The translations under genes and the position numbers were made by a program. This document shows, piece by piece, positions 22,956-34,947 of a stretch of 64,000 nt of DNA. Numbering within the stretch: the stretch's first letter is position 1; every line of letters starts with the position of its first letter. This stretch comes from Atherinomorus stipes (taxonomy: Eukaryota; Chordata; Actinopteri; Atheriniformes; Atherinidae): positions 62,001-126,000 of the forward strand of contig JALJCO010012606.1 in the NCBI GenBank assembly GCA_023101725.1, in the 5' to 3' direction. The notes under the pieces are model-generated. The model worked only from the letters and a program-made list of their open reading frames with translations, did no database searches and was not told where the DNA came from.

Positions 22956-23185
22956 CACTGAGATCAGACTGGGAAAAGTCTTTCTCAGCTTGATAAGGGA
23001 AAGGAAAAAAGTGTTCAGGAAAACTGTGCTGTTTGGTTGATCTGAAGCTGGTTGTTTTTTAAAGATGGATCCTTTGGTAGTACTGCAGGCAAAACAGAGC
23101 TGTCAGCTTGTGCTTTGTTTGACTCCTTTGCTGACTCCTCATATGATGTCTTTCCTCTCGCCTGCTTGTCCAGAGATTTTCCCAC
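22956..23185 (-). other. Probable 5' UTR part of the tenascin first coding exon
   Basis: A good 3' splice site on the minus strand (pyrimidine-rich TCTGTTTCTTCCAG before GTGGG, around 23185-23197) suggests that the exon holding the start codon begins here, so about 230 bp of leader precede the ATG. This implies at least one further upstream non-coding exon. An open frame in this segment closes before the ATG and shows no conserved feature, so it is treated as untranslated. Confidence 0.5.
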
Positions 23186-25286
23186 CTGGAAGAAACAGAA
23201 TAACTCATTTAGGCTCACCTTAAATTTCACGTTCACTCAGCAGACTCCACTTTGGCCACAATTAGCACAAATGGGGACCATTACCTGTTTATGGGCCTGT
23301 CAGTGTAGCATGTCAGCTAATAAACCCAATGGAAAAAGTAACTTGGTCTGAAAGAGTAGTCTGTTATGCGGCAGCTAGTTTTCTAACACATGCAGACCAA
23401 AAGGTGGCTTTATGGGACATTTGCTACTCTCTTGTTTCTATGGGGTAATTTGGCCACTGTTATACACAATTTAATGACACAATTCCCAGTTTAAAATTTC
23501 CTTACAAATAAAAAGGCTAAGGTATACACGAGTAAAGATGCTGTCTTGATTTCATGCTCAGCTAGCTCTGTTTGGCATCTAAAATGAGGAACAATTGTGG
23601 GTAAATCCGTTTTGTGCCAATAAGGTGAAATCTTTAGAATAAGAACAGTGTTAATGCTTTGATATGTTTGCACTAAAATCAAGCTAATCTAACCATGGAA
23701 GCTGTAGGGGGAGTGGGGTTAGGTGAGCCATTTTTCACATATGTGGTCTTTAAGATGAATGTAAATTTTAGGCTAATTCCTGTCATTTTAAAAGGAACAA
23801 AATGTCATGAGTTACAAAAAGCTAAAGGACCCAAACGCTGGACCAAGAAGGAGGAGGAAGGAATTTTACTAAGTTTATAAAGATGCCACAAAGACATGAT
23901 TCTTGGGAGACTGAACTCAAAGCCAGACACAAGCAAAGACACAATGTACAAAAGGAGCTTGAAGCCCAACAAAGCAATCATGATTTAACAGTGACTGAAT
24001 AGAGGACGACTTGCAGCATAAATACTGAGGGACTACTGTAACAATAAACTAGTGACAGGTGTGGCAATTAAAAACCGAGAGCCAGGTGCGACAGGGCAGC
24101 AGGAAATGAAAACCCAATGGAAGAAAGAAACCCACAGTTCATGACACAAAATGGATCAACAACAAAATCCTTTAAATATAAATTCCACTCCCACTGTGTT
24201 ACAAAGGGACTTTCATCTTCTCTTTAAGCTCAGATCAACAAAAACTCAAATAAATCAAGGTTAAACCTCTTGCACTTTCAGGATTTCTAAATATTTTGGT
24301 TGAACATGAATGTTTCAATTTTCTCAAAAACAACTATAGCAGAAGGTTTTCTTTTAAATAAAACTGAAAAAAATGGAAAACTGAAGCATTAATTAAAAAC
24401 AAGTTACAAAAAACAAACAAAAAAAAAAAAAAAATCTTTAAACAGGTCTAAAACTCAATAATAAAACCCTTTTGCCTAAATTAACATGAGCATAATGTAT
24501 GGCACAGTAAGAATATGTCCTTTTACAGTTACAGCTTGAAGAACCGAGCAATGTCCAATGACTTAACATTGAACTGAAGTTCAAGTGAAATGTGATTTGC
24601 TGTTTTTTTTCCCTGATGCAATATGTCTCAAACGACCCATTTGACTCATTTTTCCCCACAGCTACTATTTGGAAAAAACTATTTGCTTCATCAATTCAGA
24701 CAAATATTTAGCTGAATGTTTGGGGCTGTTTAACCCAATGGCAAATCCCCAACATGACAGGCTTTGCCAAACCAAAAACAGCTTTTAATGAAAGTTGGTG
24801 ATCCTCTCATGTGGTTCTCCTATTTACAGAATGGCAAAAACGATAGATGCTTCCACAATGAACACAACAAAGAGGTTGGGTCACTCACTGGTTAATTTGA
24901 CCCCAACCTCCCCTACCAGTTAAAGATAGCTGTGTTAATGTGCTCTGCCTGTACAATCTCAGTTATAGACACATTACCCATTATTGATTCAGTTGCTCAT
25001 AAGGAAGTAGAGGGTATTAATCTCCTGGCTCCGATATAAGAGACTGGGACATCCAAACATTTTCAACAGTTTCTTACAGTACATGTAACTTTTCTGCTTA
25101 TCTTGTACTCTTGAATTGTAAGGGTTAGTAGTTTGAACCACATAGATGAGGTAAAGTATGCTTAGATTTAACCCTAAACAAGGTTTCCAGAAAATGATAA
25201 ATGATTAAGACTCCTGTGGATTGATTGCTGTTAACAATAATATGACGGGCAGGCAGACTACAGGATGAAAAAAAAAACAATCCACT
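23186..25286. other. Upstream region of tenascin, no gene recognised
   Basis: Contains A-rich runs, for example 24419-24434. A segment around 23930-24145 (CAATAAACTAGTGACAGGTGTGGCAATTA..CAGTTCATGACAC) has the feel of a dispersed fish repeat. I could not define its ends. Confidence 0.35.
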
Positions 25287-26004
25287 TTAAATTGTGAATG
25301 GTTTGGGATCGTTGAACCTCACGTGCAAGAAGAGCAGTGTGATTTTTGTCCCGGACATGGAACAGTGATCAGCTCTACACCCTCTTCGGTAAACTTGGAG
25401 AAGGCGTTCCACTCTGTCCTGTGGGGGGTGCTCCAGAAGTATGGAGTACAGGACACACTTATGTGAGCCGTCCGGTCCCTGTATGACTGGTGTTACAGCT
25501 TGGTCCACATTTCTGGCTGTACTGTTGGTTGGATCCATATCCGGTGAGGGTTGGACTCCCTTTGTCACTGATCCTGTTCATAACCTTTATGGACAGGATT
25601 TCTGGGCGCAGCTGAGGTGTTGAGAGGATCCGGCTTGGTGGTCTCAGGATTGGGTCTCTTCTCTTTGATGATGTGGTTCTGTTGGCTTCCGTGATCTCCA
25701 ACTCTCGCTGGGGCAATTTGCAGCCGAGTGTGAAGTGGTTGGGATGAAAATCAGGACCTCCAAATCTGAAGCCATGAAGGAAGTGGAGTGTACTCTCCGG
25801 CACAGAAATGGGGTCCTGCCCCAGTTGGAGAAATTCAAGTATCATGGGGTCGTGTTCACGTTTGAGGGAAAAATAGAGCAGGAGCTCAACAGGTGGATCA
25901 GTGTCACAGCTGCAGTAATGCAGACTCCGCATCGGTCAGTCATGGTGAAGAAGGAGCTGAGTCAGAGGGTGAAGCTGTTGATTTATCAGTCGATCTACGT
26001 TCCT

Positions 26005-26502
26005 TAGGGATGGTGAATACGAAGCTTCATGAGACACTGAGACATTTTGACACAGCTGCCAAGAGATTGACATGAAGTCTCGAGACATTTGAGACCGTGA
26101 GCATGAGCTACATCTGCTGGCTGTAGATGTGTACTGCAGCTGAGGGAAGCGCTGCCTGGAGCTGTTTTGTCTCTGACACAGTGTATAATAAAAGATACGT
26201 TATCAACCTTCTGTTAGTGTTTCCTTTGTGGTTAATATCTTGGAATGATCCTCTGTGATAAATTACGTATTTTTCAACAAATTCCCAAGCGATTGGAACC
26301 TGTATTAAGCACTGACAGATTAATAAACCCAGTCTCTTCGAGATTTCAGCTCGACACTCGCGGATGACGTAACGAGGCCTCGGTTAGTGTGGTCACGTGG
26401 CTTTCGGCATTCTGACACTTCCACCAAAACAGCGGTAGCGAGACTTCCGGTTCATAAGATCGAGGCGGAGTCGAGCAGACGAGCTCGAGCACAACATCCC
26501 TA
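26005..26502. mobile_element. hAT-like element (498 bp) inserted in the LINE, perfect 8-bp target duplication
   Basis: It starts TAGGGATG and ends CATCCCTA, and is flanked by ACGTTCCT at 25997-26004 and 26503-26510. The insertion cuts the LINE between QSIYVP and LTYGHELW. It has short TIRs (about 8 bp conserved) and no transposase. Confidence 0.88.
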
Positions 26503-26805
26503 ACGTTCCTACCCTCACCTATGGTCACGAGCTGTGGGTAGTGACCGAAAGAACGAGATCATGGTACAAGCAGCTGAAATGAGTTTCCTCTGTGGGGGGC
26601 CGGACTCTCCCTTAGAGATAGGGTGAGAAGCTTGGTCATCCAGGAGGGGCTCCAAGTAGAGCCGCTGCTCCTCCACATCCAAAGGAGCCAGATGAGGAGG
26701 CTCAGGGACCCAGCTAGGATGCCCTCTAGACACCTCACTGGTGAGGTGTTCTGGGCTCGCCCCAGCAGGACAAGACCCTGGAAGACCCATGACACGCGGG
26801 ACTAT

Positions 26806-27639
26806 AGTTGTGTCTCAAACCGTGCACTTGCCTGAGTGCACTGGAATTCAGTGCATAGTGAGTGCTGCGTACTTTGTCTGTAGTGCACACTATTGTTGCT
26901 AAATGCTGACCTGAATACAGCACTGCACTTACCGGAAGTGACGGACTAGTATTGCCTGCTAACCTGAGCTCACTATACTGAGCTGGTATAGCCACAGCCT
27001 CAAACAAATGACCAGATCATAACTGTCATCACGGAGTGAACAGCTTGGTAGCATGCTACATATACATTAGTAATGATATCTGAATGGTTTAATCAACGTT
27101 ACTTACATCAGTACAATACAGCCTCCGCTGCTGTATGGGTCGCCACCACTTCGTTTACCACAATTATTCAGCTCTGAAAACAGTTTGAAAGTCCAAGCAG
27201 TTTGGAAGTCCTGCCTCTTTCGCTGTGTCAGAAACATCTTGCTGATGAAGTGGAAGAGGCGGGACTTTCAAACGGCTTTCAAAGCTGAATAATGGCGCTG
27301 AAAGAAGCGGTGGCGACCCCTGCTGCATCGGAGGCGGTATTGTACTGATTTAAGTAACGTTTATGAAATGATTTAGACATAATTACTAATGTATATGTGG
27401 CATGCTACCAAGCTGTTCACTCCCTGGTGACAGTTATGATCTGGTCATTCGTTTGACGCCGTGTTTATACCGGCTCAGTAGAGTTAGCTCACGTTAGTAG
27501 GCATTGCTAGTCCGTCACTTCCTGTGAGTACAGTGCTCTTTTTGGGTTAGCATTTAGCGACAATAGTGTGCACTACAGATGAAATACACAGTACTGAATT
27601 CCAGTGCACTTGGGCAAGTGTGCGGTTTGAGACACGGCT
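26806..27639. mobile_element. Fold-back DNA element (834 bp) inserted in the LINE
   Basis: The ends AGTTGTGTCTCAAACCG and the inverse of CGGTTTGAGACACGGCT begin inverted arms of roughly 350-400 bp (for example GTGACGGACTAGTATTGCCTG versus its inverse near 27500). The whole element is close to one giant hairpin. A 3-bp TAT flanks both sides (26803-26805 and 27640-27642), and the LINE resumes immediately afterwards. It has no transposase. Confidence 0.82.
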
Positions 27640-27790
27640 TATGTCTCACGGCTGGCCTGGGAACACCTCGGGATCCCCCTGGATGAGCTGGTGGCTGTGG
27701 CTGGGGAGAGGGAAGTCTAGGCTTCCCTGCTTAGGCCGCTGCTTCGTGATCCGACCCCGGATAAGGAAGAAGGCGGTACAGCACGATATG

Positions 27791-29049
27791 GTATAATGCG
27801 GTTTAGATAAGGAGTTAAAAATTATACAAATTAGTTTAAAAACTTATCAGTACTTAGTACATACATGTTTAATACTCATGCATCACTGTTACAAATATGT
27901 CACATAGGTGCTGCCTTGCAGAAAACGATGTCATGGTACACCTGCATATGTGTTGTTAATACAGTCTACACATGTTGACACTTATCAGTTATAAGTTAAA
28001 CAGACCGTGGTGGTTTAAAGCAGTTTCTAAGACTGTCCTGCAGTAGTCAGTTAAAGGAACATTTCTGAGAAAATGTTCAGTTTAATTCTCTATTTCTTAC
28101 CTTGCATGTAAACTGTTAGTTAAATGTGTTCACAAGTCAAGGCAAGTCAAGCTGATCTGTATGGCACATTTAATGTACAAGACAGTTCAAAGTCCTTTAC
28201 AAGACCTACCTTGAAAGTTAAAATCTTCAAGGTAGGTCAGGATTTACTTTGCAAATTTAGAAAAATAGATGGTTTGAAACCATTTTCCTTCCAGCTTCTT
28301 TGTAATTTAATCTGACTCAAGCTGTGAAATTCATTGGAAACGTGATAAAAACACTTAAAGAGCAACATTAATCTGACGTTTCAGGAAAAGATAAATCCTA
28401 CCGCACACAAGTTTTCCCCCCTGACATTTCCTCCTGCACACAAACAGTAGCAGATCACATTTGAAAATATGAGTCAGACATTAAATGATCTAACCACCCC
28501 AGTCTCCCCTGTGAGGTTTACAAGCAAAGCTGGTTAATACTTGAGAGATCTGCTGTTTAAATCCACGTTCGGCAGCAGCAGCTCTGAATGAAGAAAGCAG
28601 CTGCTGAGAGTTCACAACAGCATAACGTCATTCCCCCTGCTGGTGGAGCTATAAATGCAATTTAGGAGGGGATGTGCACGTATTCATAAATGTCCCTTAA
28701 TAAGGGCAGATTGATTTCCTACAGTTATGCAGGAATTTCTGTAATTACTTCAAATGAAGTTATTTCAAGAGGGTGTACTGAATGTGATATACAAAAGAGC
28801 AATTATCTAATTTAATGATAGCTGAGGACTTAGAGATAGTCAATAAAGTCAGGGAAGGTGACCAACAACCAGGTTTCATCCAAATAGTTTCTTGTCTTAC
28901 AACTGAGAGTTTTTACAGGTTAGCTTCTAATAGACACTTCTCAAGATCGGGTCAAGTTCAGGTTGTCCAGTTCAGACCATGACAGATAGGTATCAAGGGG
29001 CCCAAAGTGTCCAAAGACAATCCCCAAAAACATTACAGCACCAGAATTC
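27791..29049. other. Intergenic; small dispersed-repeat trace and a hairpin
   Basis: 28135-28200 (CAAGGCAAGTC..GTATGGCACATTTAATG..AAGTCCTTTACA) resembles the common fish motif CAAGTTTATTTGTATAGCACATTT..AAAGTGCTTTAC. A perfect 12-bp stem with a 10-base loop lies at 28204-28237 (ACCTACCTTGAA / TTCAAGGTAGGT). No gene seen. Confidence 0.45.
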
Positions 29050-29500
29050 TAGACTGTTAACACAAGGCTCATAACACCAGACTGTGTTTTTCCATTTTCT
29101 GCTGTTAAATGTTGGTGAGCCCGTGCCCACTTCTGTTCTTGCCGTTTTCTTCAGCTGTTGTCGCCCATCCACCTCAAGGCTGGACCTATTGCGAGTCTGA
29201 ACTGTCCTCTGCTCAGCACAGTGGTAAAGACTTGCTTTCTGGGTTTTAAAGTTACTCTGTTTGCTTCAACCAGTCCAGCTTCTGGCCTTTCTACCTGCAC
29301 AACTGCTGCTCACTGGATGCTTTCCGTTTTCCACCATTCAGAATGAACTGTTCGGGTAAAAATCCAGGATAACATCAGGCACAGAAACACTCAAACCAGC
29401 ACGTCTGGCAACAACAATCACACTACTGTCAAAGTCATTGAGATCAAGTGAAGCTCTTCACTTGTACCTGCAGGATTACACAGCTGATACACAGATGTTC
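29050..29500. mobile_element. Remnant of a dispersed fish DNA repeat
   Basis: The stretch with AACACTCAAACCAGCACGTCTGGCAACAACAATCACACTACTGTCAAAGTCATTGAGATCA resembles a repeat often seen in fish genomes (GGCACCAACAA..CCACGGTCAAAGTCACTGAGATCA). Terminal repeats are not preserved, so the class is not assigned. Confidence 0.45.
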
Positions 29501-29732
29501 ACACCAAAGCTCATTTGGACCAATCATACACAAAGTAGGATTTGGGATAAACCTGCTGTATCTAAAATGCTGATTGGGGATCAATTACAAAGCCAAACAA
29601 CAATCAAGTACTAAGGTTGAGGGCATCATAAGTGGATTGTCAGCTTGATCAGAGCATCTCAACAGAGGGTGTTTTTAGTACATTATTAATTGTTAAAAAC
29701 TTTCAAAGATTGGTCCAAGAAGGGACAACTAG

Positions 29733-29754
29733 CAAACCTCTTGCAAGAGGTTTG
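29733..29754. repeat. Perfect 22-bp palindrome
   Basis: CAAACCTCTTGCAAGAGGTT continues to TG; the whole 22 bases equal their own reverse complement. Confidence 0.9.
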
Positions 29755-30761
29755 TTCAGCCAGGAAACTGAAGGTCCTGGTATTTGTCCTGGTATTTGTG
29801 GCATATGTCCCCCTGACATGCCACATACCTAAATATTCCTGAAAACATGTTAACCCTTTGCAATGTACCACACACAATGTTACAAAGTGTCTGTGGAAGA
29901 CAAGATAAGATTTAGGGCCTTGACTTGGTCAACAAATGCACCAGATAGTGATTCAATGAGGTATCTGTGGGATATGTTTGAAAAACAAGTCTAAAACATG
30001 AAAAGACAACATTACAGCTTAGAGGATTAACCCTTTAAGCCCTTCGTATATTCTTATGGCTTATGCTAAAAATTTTGCTAGCCCATAATAAAATGAGTAC
30101 ATCTCTATAAGCACAAGTTGTATTTTAATATTTTTGGGAGTAATAGTAAAAGGAACACTTGAGATTTGTTGAGATGTGTAAATATTGTACAGTAATATGT
30201 GTTACCGGTGAAAATGAATGAAGATGGCACATAGCACAAAGCAAAAAGGTTTCAGGCTAGCCTAAAAAGATAAACACCTTCTGGATAAATGTGAATTTTC
30301 CTTTGGATTGATGCAGCTGCAGCTCTAAATCTTTGTCAAATCTAGCACAATATGTGGACATTATCTCTGCAAAGGCCAACACTGACAAACTAAAGCAGGA
30401 TGGAATTAGAGGTTTTAAGTGAGGTCTCTAAAATAGCTATTTTGGCACAAAATGCCAACATTTGTTCTTAAATGACCCTAACTTGGGTAACTTAGATTTT
30501 AAAAGGGGTTTTAATGTGCAACTGATTGCTATTTCTAATTTATATTGATATAAAAATAAAATAACATTTTTGCAACCTATTCACCAAAAACATTTGCTGC
30601 CGTTTTGCTTTTCTGTTAATCCCATATGTGTCTACACCTATTTTCTTAAGCACATATGAAGTGTCTACATACCTTATACATCTATTTGATGTTTCCATTT
30701 CTTTTTTTTTCACTTGCAAGACGTATGAGAAATTTACTTTTGGGTCATGTTCTAATCATAG

Positions 30762-30910
30762 ATGGGTAAAGTTGGTCCTCAAAGGCTGCAGTACAGGTGT
30801 TGGATGGTTCCTGCTGCAGCATGCCTGAACCTGACTAATGGATCACCATGTAACTTAAATCACAGCGTGGAAACATTTGAAACCTGCAGGGGTGCAGCCC
30901 TCGAGGGGTG
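30762..30910. mobile_element. Decayed hAT-like miniature element
   Basis: The left part TAAAGTTGGTCCTCAAAGGCTGCAGTACAGGTGTTGGATG and right part CCTGCAGGGGTGCAGCCCTCGAGGGGTGGCATTGCCC are diverged inverse copies around a core with CTGCTGCAGCATGCCTGAACCTGACTAATGGATCA. It is related to the elements at 158 and 17145. No clear target duplication. Confidence 0.55.
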
Positions 30911-32501
30911 GCATTGCCCATCCCCTTATCCAACATTAGCATTCTCAACCAACAAAGGGGCCTGCTTTATTAGATACTAATAAAGCTATAATAATAAATA
31001 ATAATAATAAACTTTATTAGATACTAATAGGCTGGGATTGTCAATGTTCAGGTCTGTGTTGAACTCCAAGAGGTCATTCTTCATTTCCCTTTTGATGTCC
31101 CTGTTTCTGCCTGTACTAAATCACGTTATTTCAGGTATAATACAAAGTTAAAGTTAAAGAAAAAACATGGCTTGACCATAAATACCAGCGCAGTAACCAC
31201 ATAATAAACTGTGGACATGGTGTGCAATGTGTATACTTATTTTACTCATTTTTGTTGTAAAGAAATATAAAATAGCAATATACTTTCCTGGAGACAGGGC
31301 TGCATTTTAAGACTCAATACTGATCCAGTAACTGCAAAAAGGAAATGGTATTGTTTGGACAAAGGATATTTAGTTTCAGTATATTAAAAGAAATGTCAAA
31401 TTATGCTTTAAAGCTTTCACATAAGATGCTTCTAATGTAGCTTTTCACTGTCTTTGTATCTTTGTTCTGTAAAATCCTCTTTAAACTGCTTCAGTTTAAA
31501 GGTGAACCTGCTACCTTTCTTCACCGAATAATACCAATTTGATTTGATCTGGCACGAAGATGGTCCATCATCTGCTGTTTAATTTACATCTGTGTGAACC
31601 TCAGCCAGTGAGGGGACCTGCTCTACAGGCTTCAGTGGGAACGATCAGCTTGTAAATACCTGCGAGTGGCAGCTGTTCCAGCTGCTACACAGTCGAACCT
31701 CAGGAGGGCCGAATCTTCCAGAAATCTTCCTCACATGCTCCTCATCTTTACTTTCCTTTTCTGCTGGTAAAACCCTTTCCTCCTGTTCACGGAGCTTTTA
31801 GCAGCCAAAATAAACTCCCTCTGACTGCCTCTTTAAACGCAAACTTGGCACTCGGCACCGAAACTTGGCTTAATCATTTGATAGCATTAACCAGGAGGCA
31901 TTCATGGGAGCTGGATGATGTATTCTTTCATCACTTCCAAATACCATAAAACAGACAAATCTTACAGGATGGAACTTCATTGGTTAGATTTATACTTTTC
32001 AACATCTGATTAACAATTTTTCTCTTTAAATAAACCAACTCCTGTCACAATTATGGCATGCATATCCAGTTTAACTAAGGTGCTTTGTTCCCTTAATGAA
32101 GAGAGAGTTTCCAATGACTAAAAACATCTACAGAAATGCATTTTTCCTTCGTGTGTTTGTTCAAAGTTTGAGCTTAATTATTGAGTCCCAAGTAGACAAT
32201 AGCTGCTAATACTGCCTGTAATTTACCGTTTAGTTTCATAAAAATCAAGCAAATATCTTCCAGAGATAAATCGGCAATGGGCAAATGATAAAAGTGCTAT
32301 TCCAGGATAAATAACAGGGCTTTATTTACAGTTTGTTATACAGTATCATATTTTTTCCTCTAAAGTTACATGACATATTGTCCACTGTAAGACTTCTTCA
32401 CATGAAAAGATCAGAGGTGCGATTGTCCCAAAATGTCACAAGCCTATTGTATGAGACTGTTCATGCCTTCATCTACTGTTTGAGCACCTAGACATTTGTC
32501 G
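30911..32501. other. Intergenic, no gene recognised
   Basis: AT-rich, with a short local duplication (TTTATTAGATACTAATA at about 30965 and 31013) separated by an AATAATAAT stretch. Confidence 0.4.
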
Positions 32502-32968
32502 TTAAAGGGACTAAAAAAACCAAACATGCATGTCCATTTTTTTTTATACTAATGGGTGATGAAGCGCTAAATACCAAAAATAACGTTTCCACCGACGTCT
32601 CTCTCCGTTGCCTTGAACAGGCTGTGTGCTGCAAAATGCGCTGCAATTCAGTGTCCGAATTTCCCGCGCTGCCCTGCGGATGTGACGTCAAATGATGCTG
32701 CATCCACGGTTTTGATACAGGAAGAAGACGGTCGCCGTAAATTCAAACACTAAGCGATAGTTATGGATTCTTCTGCTGTCAGCACACAATTCAGATCAAC
32801 TGAAAGACACTAAAAAGTGTAACTACGAAGAAAAAACATAGTAAACAACATTATAGCTTCAGTTTGTGCACGCTCCCGTGACGGCTTGTCTCGTGGCTGC
32901 AGTTACCTGAAGCGCCAGTCGCGGCAGTCGTGAGTTTAATTTCTTAATATTGCCTCAAGTCCCTTTAA
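32502..32968. mobile_element. TTAA-bounded miniature element, copy 1 of a family
   Basis: The left end TTAAAGGGACT and the right end AGTCCCTTTAA are perfect inverse copies bounded by TTAA (32502-32505, 32965-32968). The interior is about 85-90% alike by eye to 61943-62438 (shared GATGAAGCGCTAAA, CTCTCTCCGTTGCCTTGAACAGG, GATGTGACGTCAAATGATGCT). No transposase. Confidence 0.75.
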
Positions 32969-33258
32969 AAATATATAAAATTATGTCGTTTGGACTAAAT
33001 TCTGGACGCTACCCACTCAGGACACTTTGATTACATTGGACGAGCAGTATGGACGAATATTGCCAAGTTTTTGTGGACTTTTATGGACCTTTTTGGTTTG
33101 GGCGCTGGTGAACTCCATGGAAAGTTGGGGAAAAAACGGAATCCTGTCCGATCTCCGGCTGCATTTGAGATATTAAAAAAGTGCTCCAGAGTCTTGCTCA
33201 ACATGACGGTGAGTAGAAACTGAACGCACATCATTCTGTGGGTGTACTATTCCTTTAA
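32969..33258. mobile_element. Half copy of the fold-back family seen at 1-973
   Basis: It matches about 680-973 (GCTACCCACTCAGGACACTT, ATTGGACGAGCAG, ATCTCCGGCTGCATTTGAGATATTAAAAA, CACATCATTCTGTGGGTGT) and ends at TTAA 33255-33258. It abuts the 32502-32968 element directly, so one probably inserted into or beside the other. Confidence 0.75.
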
Positions 33259-33404
33259 AGTGGATGGAGGATAACTCTGTGTTTAATGTGAGACTAAAAA
33301 TGAAAGTCAAACGTTACTTAAAACATAAACGCACCAGTCAATAGATGTCGTGAACACATTGGTGTTTTGTGTAACACCTGGAGGCAACCTGAAATCAGTT
33401 TGCT

Positions 33405-34822
33405 TTAAAGGAGCCCTATCATGAAAAATGGACTTTTAAGAGCTTTTCAGCATGTCAGTGTGTTATTTCCTCATCAAGAAATGATTTAAATCGTTATTTT
33501 TCTTCATTCACGCATATTTGAGTAATCTACATGAATATTTAAACCAAGCGCTACCTCCCTGCAAACGGCTGACTACCCACCGCGTTACGTATGAACTGGC
33601 ACCAATCACGAAAGTCCAAATGCGCACGCTCAGTATCGTAGCAAGACGCCCTCTGTTGAACAGAAACTCAGAGAATCCTATCCACACTCTCTGAGGAAGA
33701 AACTAACACCTGCAGGAAGATTTCCTCAGAGACAAGCAGCCATCAGCTAACAGACGTTTGCTCCAGAGTTCAGGAGAATTTTCTTCCTTCCTTCCTTCCT
33801 TTTTTTTTTTTTTTTTTAAGCTCTAGAGGACAGCAAGTTGGGGGGAAATGCAGTTACGTTCAGCGTGGTTATGTTCAGCGTGGGAGTGTATTTGTTGTAC
33901 CTACTGGATGAATCGACTTGCCAGAAGTGGTTGGATTATAACTTCAGGAGCAGGGAAAAAAACCTCAACTTTGTGTGTGAACTTCACTCCTGACAACTTC
34001 ATGAATCTCGGGCAGTAAAGTGTTTTTTTCTTGGGGATTACTTCTGAAACCTGACGCAGTTCCTATCATAAAAACGCGCATGGACAGACAACAACACTGG
34101 TGAGTCAACACATCTCTCAGCTCAATGCCAACTGTTAGGCTATGATTTGTTCGCTAATTTACTTACTTGTCAGGGGTCTCTGTGGTACTTCTGTGGTACT
34201 GCGTGTACTTCAAACTCCATATCAGACTCTGTGTCGAGCGCATACAGCTCCATAACAGGCTGGTCTGTTTGATCCCGTTGATCGGAGTCCGATTATCCAT
34301 CAATGTTTACAAGATCCATGTGAGTGCTGCTTAGCTCAGCGCTAACTGTTAGCCTATGATTTGTTCGCTAAATTACTTACTTGTCAGGGGTCTCTGTGGT
34401 ACTTCTGTGGTACTGCGTATACTTCAAACTCCATATCAGACTCTGGGTCGAGCGCATACAGCTCCATAACAGGCTGGTCTGTTTTATCCCGTCGATCGGA
34501 GGAATTATCCATCAATGTTTACTACTAACATCCACATGAGAGCTGCCGGTGCCGGTGCTACAGACAATTCTGTGACCCTTCAGAATAAGTGTCTCTTCCG
34601 GGGCGACGTCATGAAATGGGCGTAAAACATGCTGCAATTGGTCGAGAGCTCCGCGGTTCAGCACAGTCAGCCATCTTACTTCCGTGTTGGAAATTAGATG
34701 CATCGAAAAACTAATATTTAACACCAAATTAGTTTCTATAGTAACGATGGGAACATATCTAGCTTATAAATGCCTATATTTGACTTTTGAAACATTTGAA
34801 AAGCATGATACAGCTCCTTTAA
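33405..34822. mobile_element. TTAA-bounded non-autonomous element (about 1.4 kb) with internal tandem duplication
   Basis: The left end TTAAAGGAGCCCTATCATGA matches the inverse of the right end CATGATACAGCTCCTTTAA, with TTAA on both sides. A 214-bp unit is duplicated in tandem (34119-34332 and 34333-34546; shared CTTACTTGTCAGGGGTCTCT and CTCCATATCAGACTCTG). No transposase frame. Confidence 0.75.
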
Positions 34823-34843
34823 ACAACATGTGAGGAAGTTTTT

Positions 34844-34947
34844 CCATCTATCCATCCATCCATCCATCCATCCATCCATCCTTCCTTCCTTCCTTCCTTC
34901 CTTCCTTCCTTCCTTCCTTCCTTCCTTCCTTCCTTCCTTCCTTCCTT
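34844..34947. repeat. (CCAT)n-(CCTT)n compound microsatellite
   Basis: Tetranucleotide repeats switching from CCAT (34844-34880) to CCTT (34881-34947). Minus-strand open frames here encode KEGR repeats only. Confidence 0.95.

Larger units (their letters stand above)
25287..27790 (+). pseudogene. LINE (non-LTR retrotransposon) reverse-transcriptase fossil, split by two insertions
   Basis: Plus-strand pieces in several frames follow the order of a fish LINE RT C-terminal region. They include DPVHNLYGQDF, then LLFDDVVLLAS, the RT active-site motif with its usual Ala missing (family F/Y-ADD). Next come VGMKIRTSKSEAM, LEKFKYHGVVFTFEGKIEQE and LLIYQSIYVP, then after an insertion LTYGHELWVVTERTR. 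The tail (EVFWARPSRTRPW..) and, after a second insertion, the final WEHLGIP..DELVAVAGEREV-like segment follow. Stops and frameshifts throughout show it is dead. Excising 26005-26510 and 26806-27642 restores collinearity. The LINE clade is not assigned. Confidence 0.8.
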
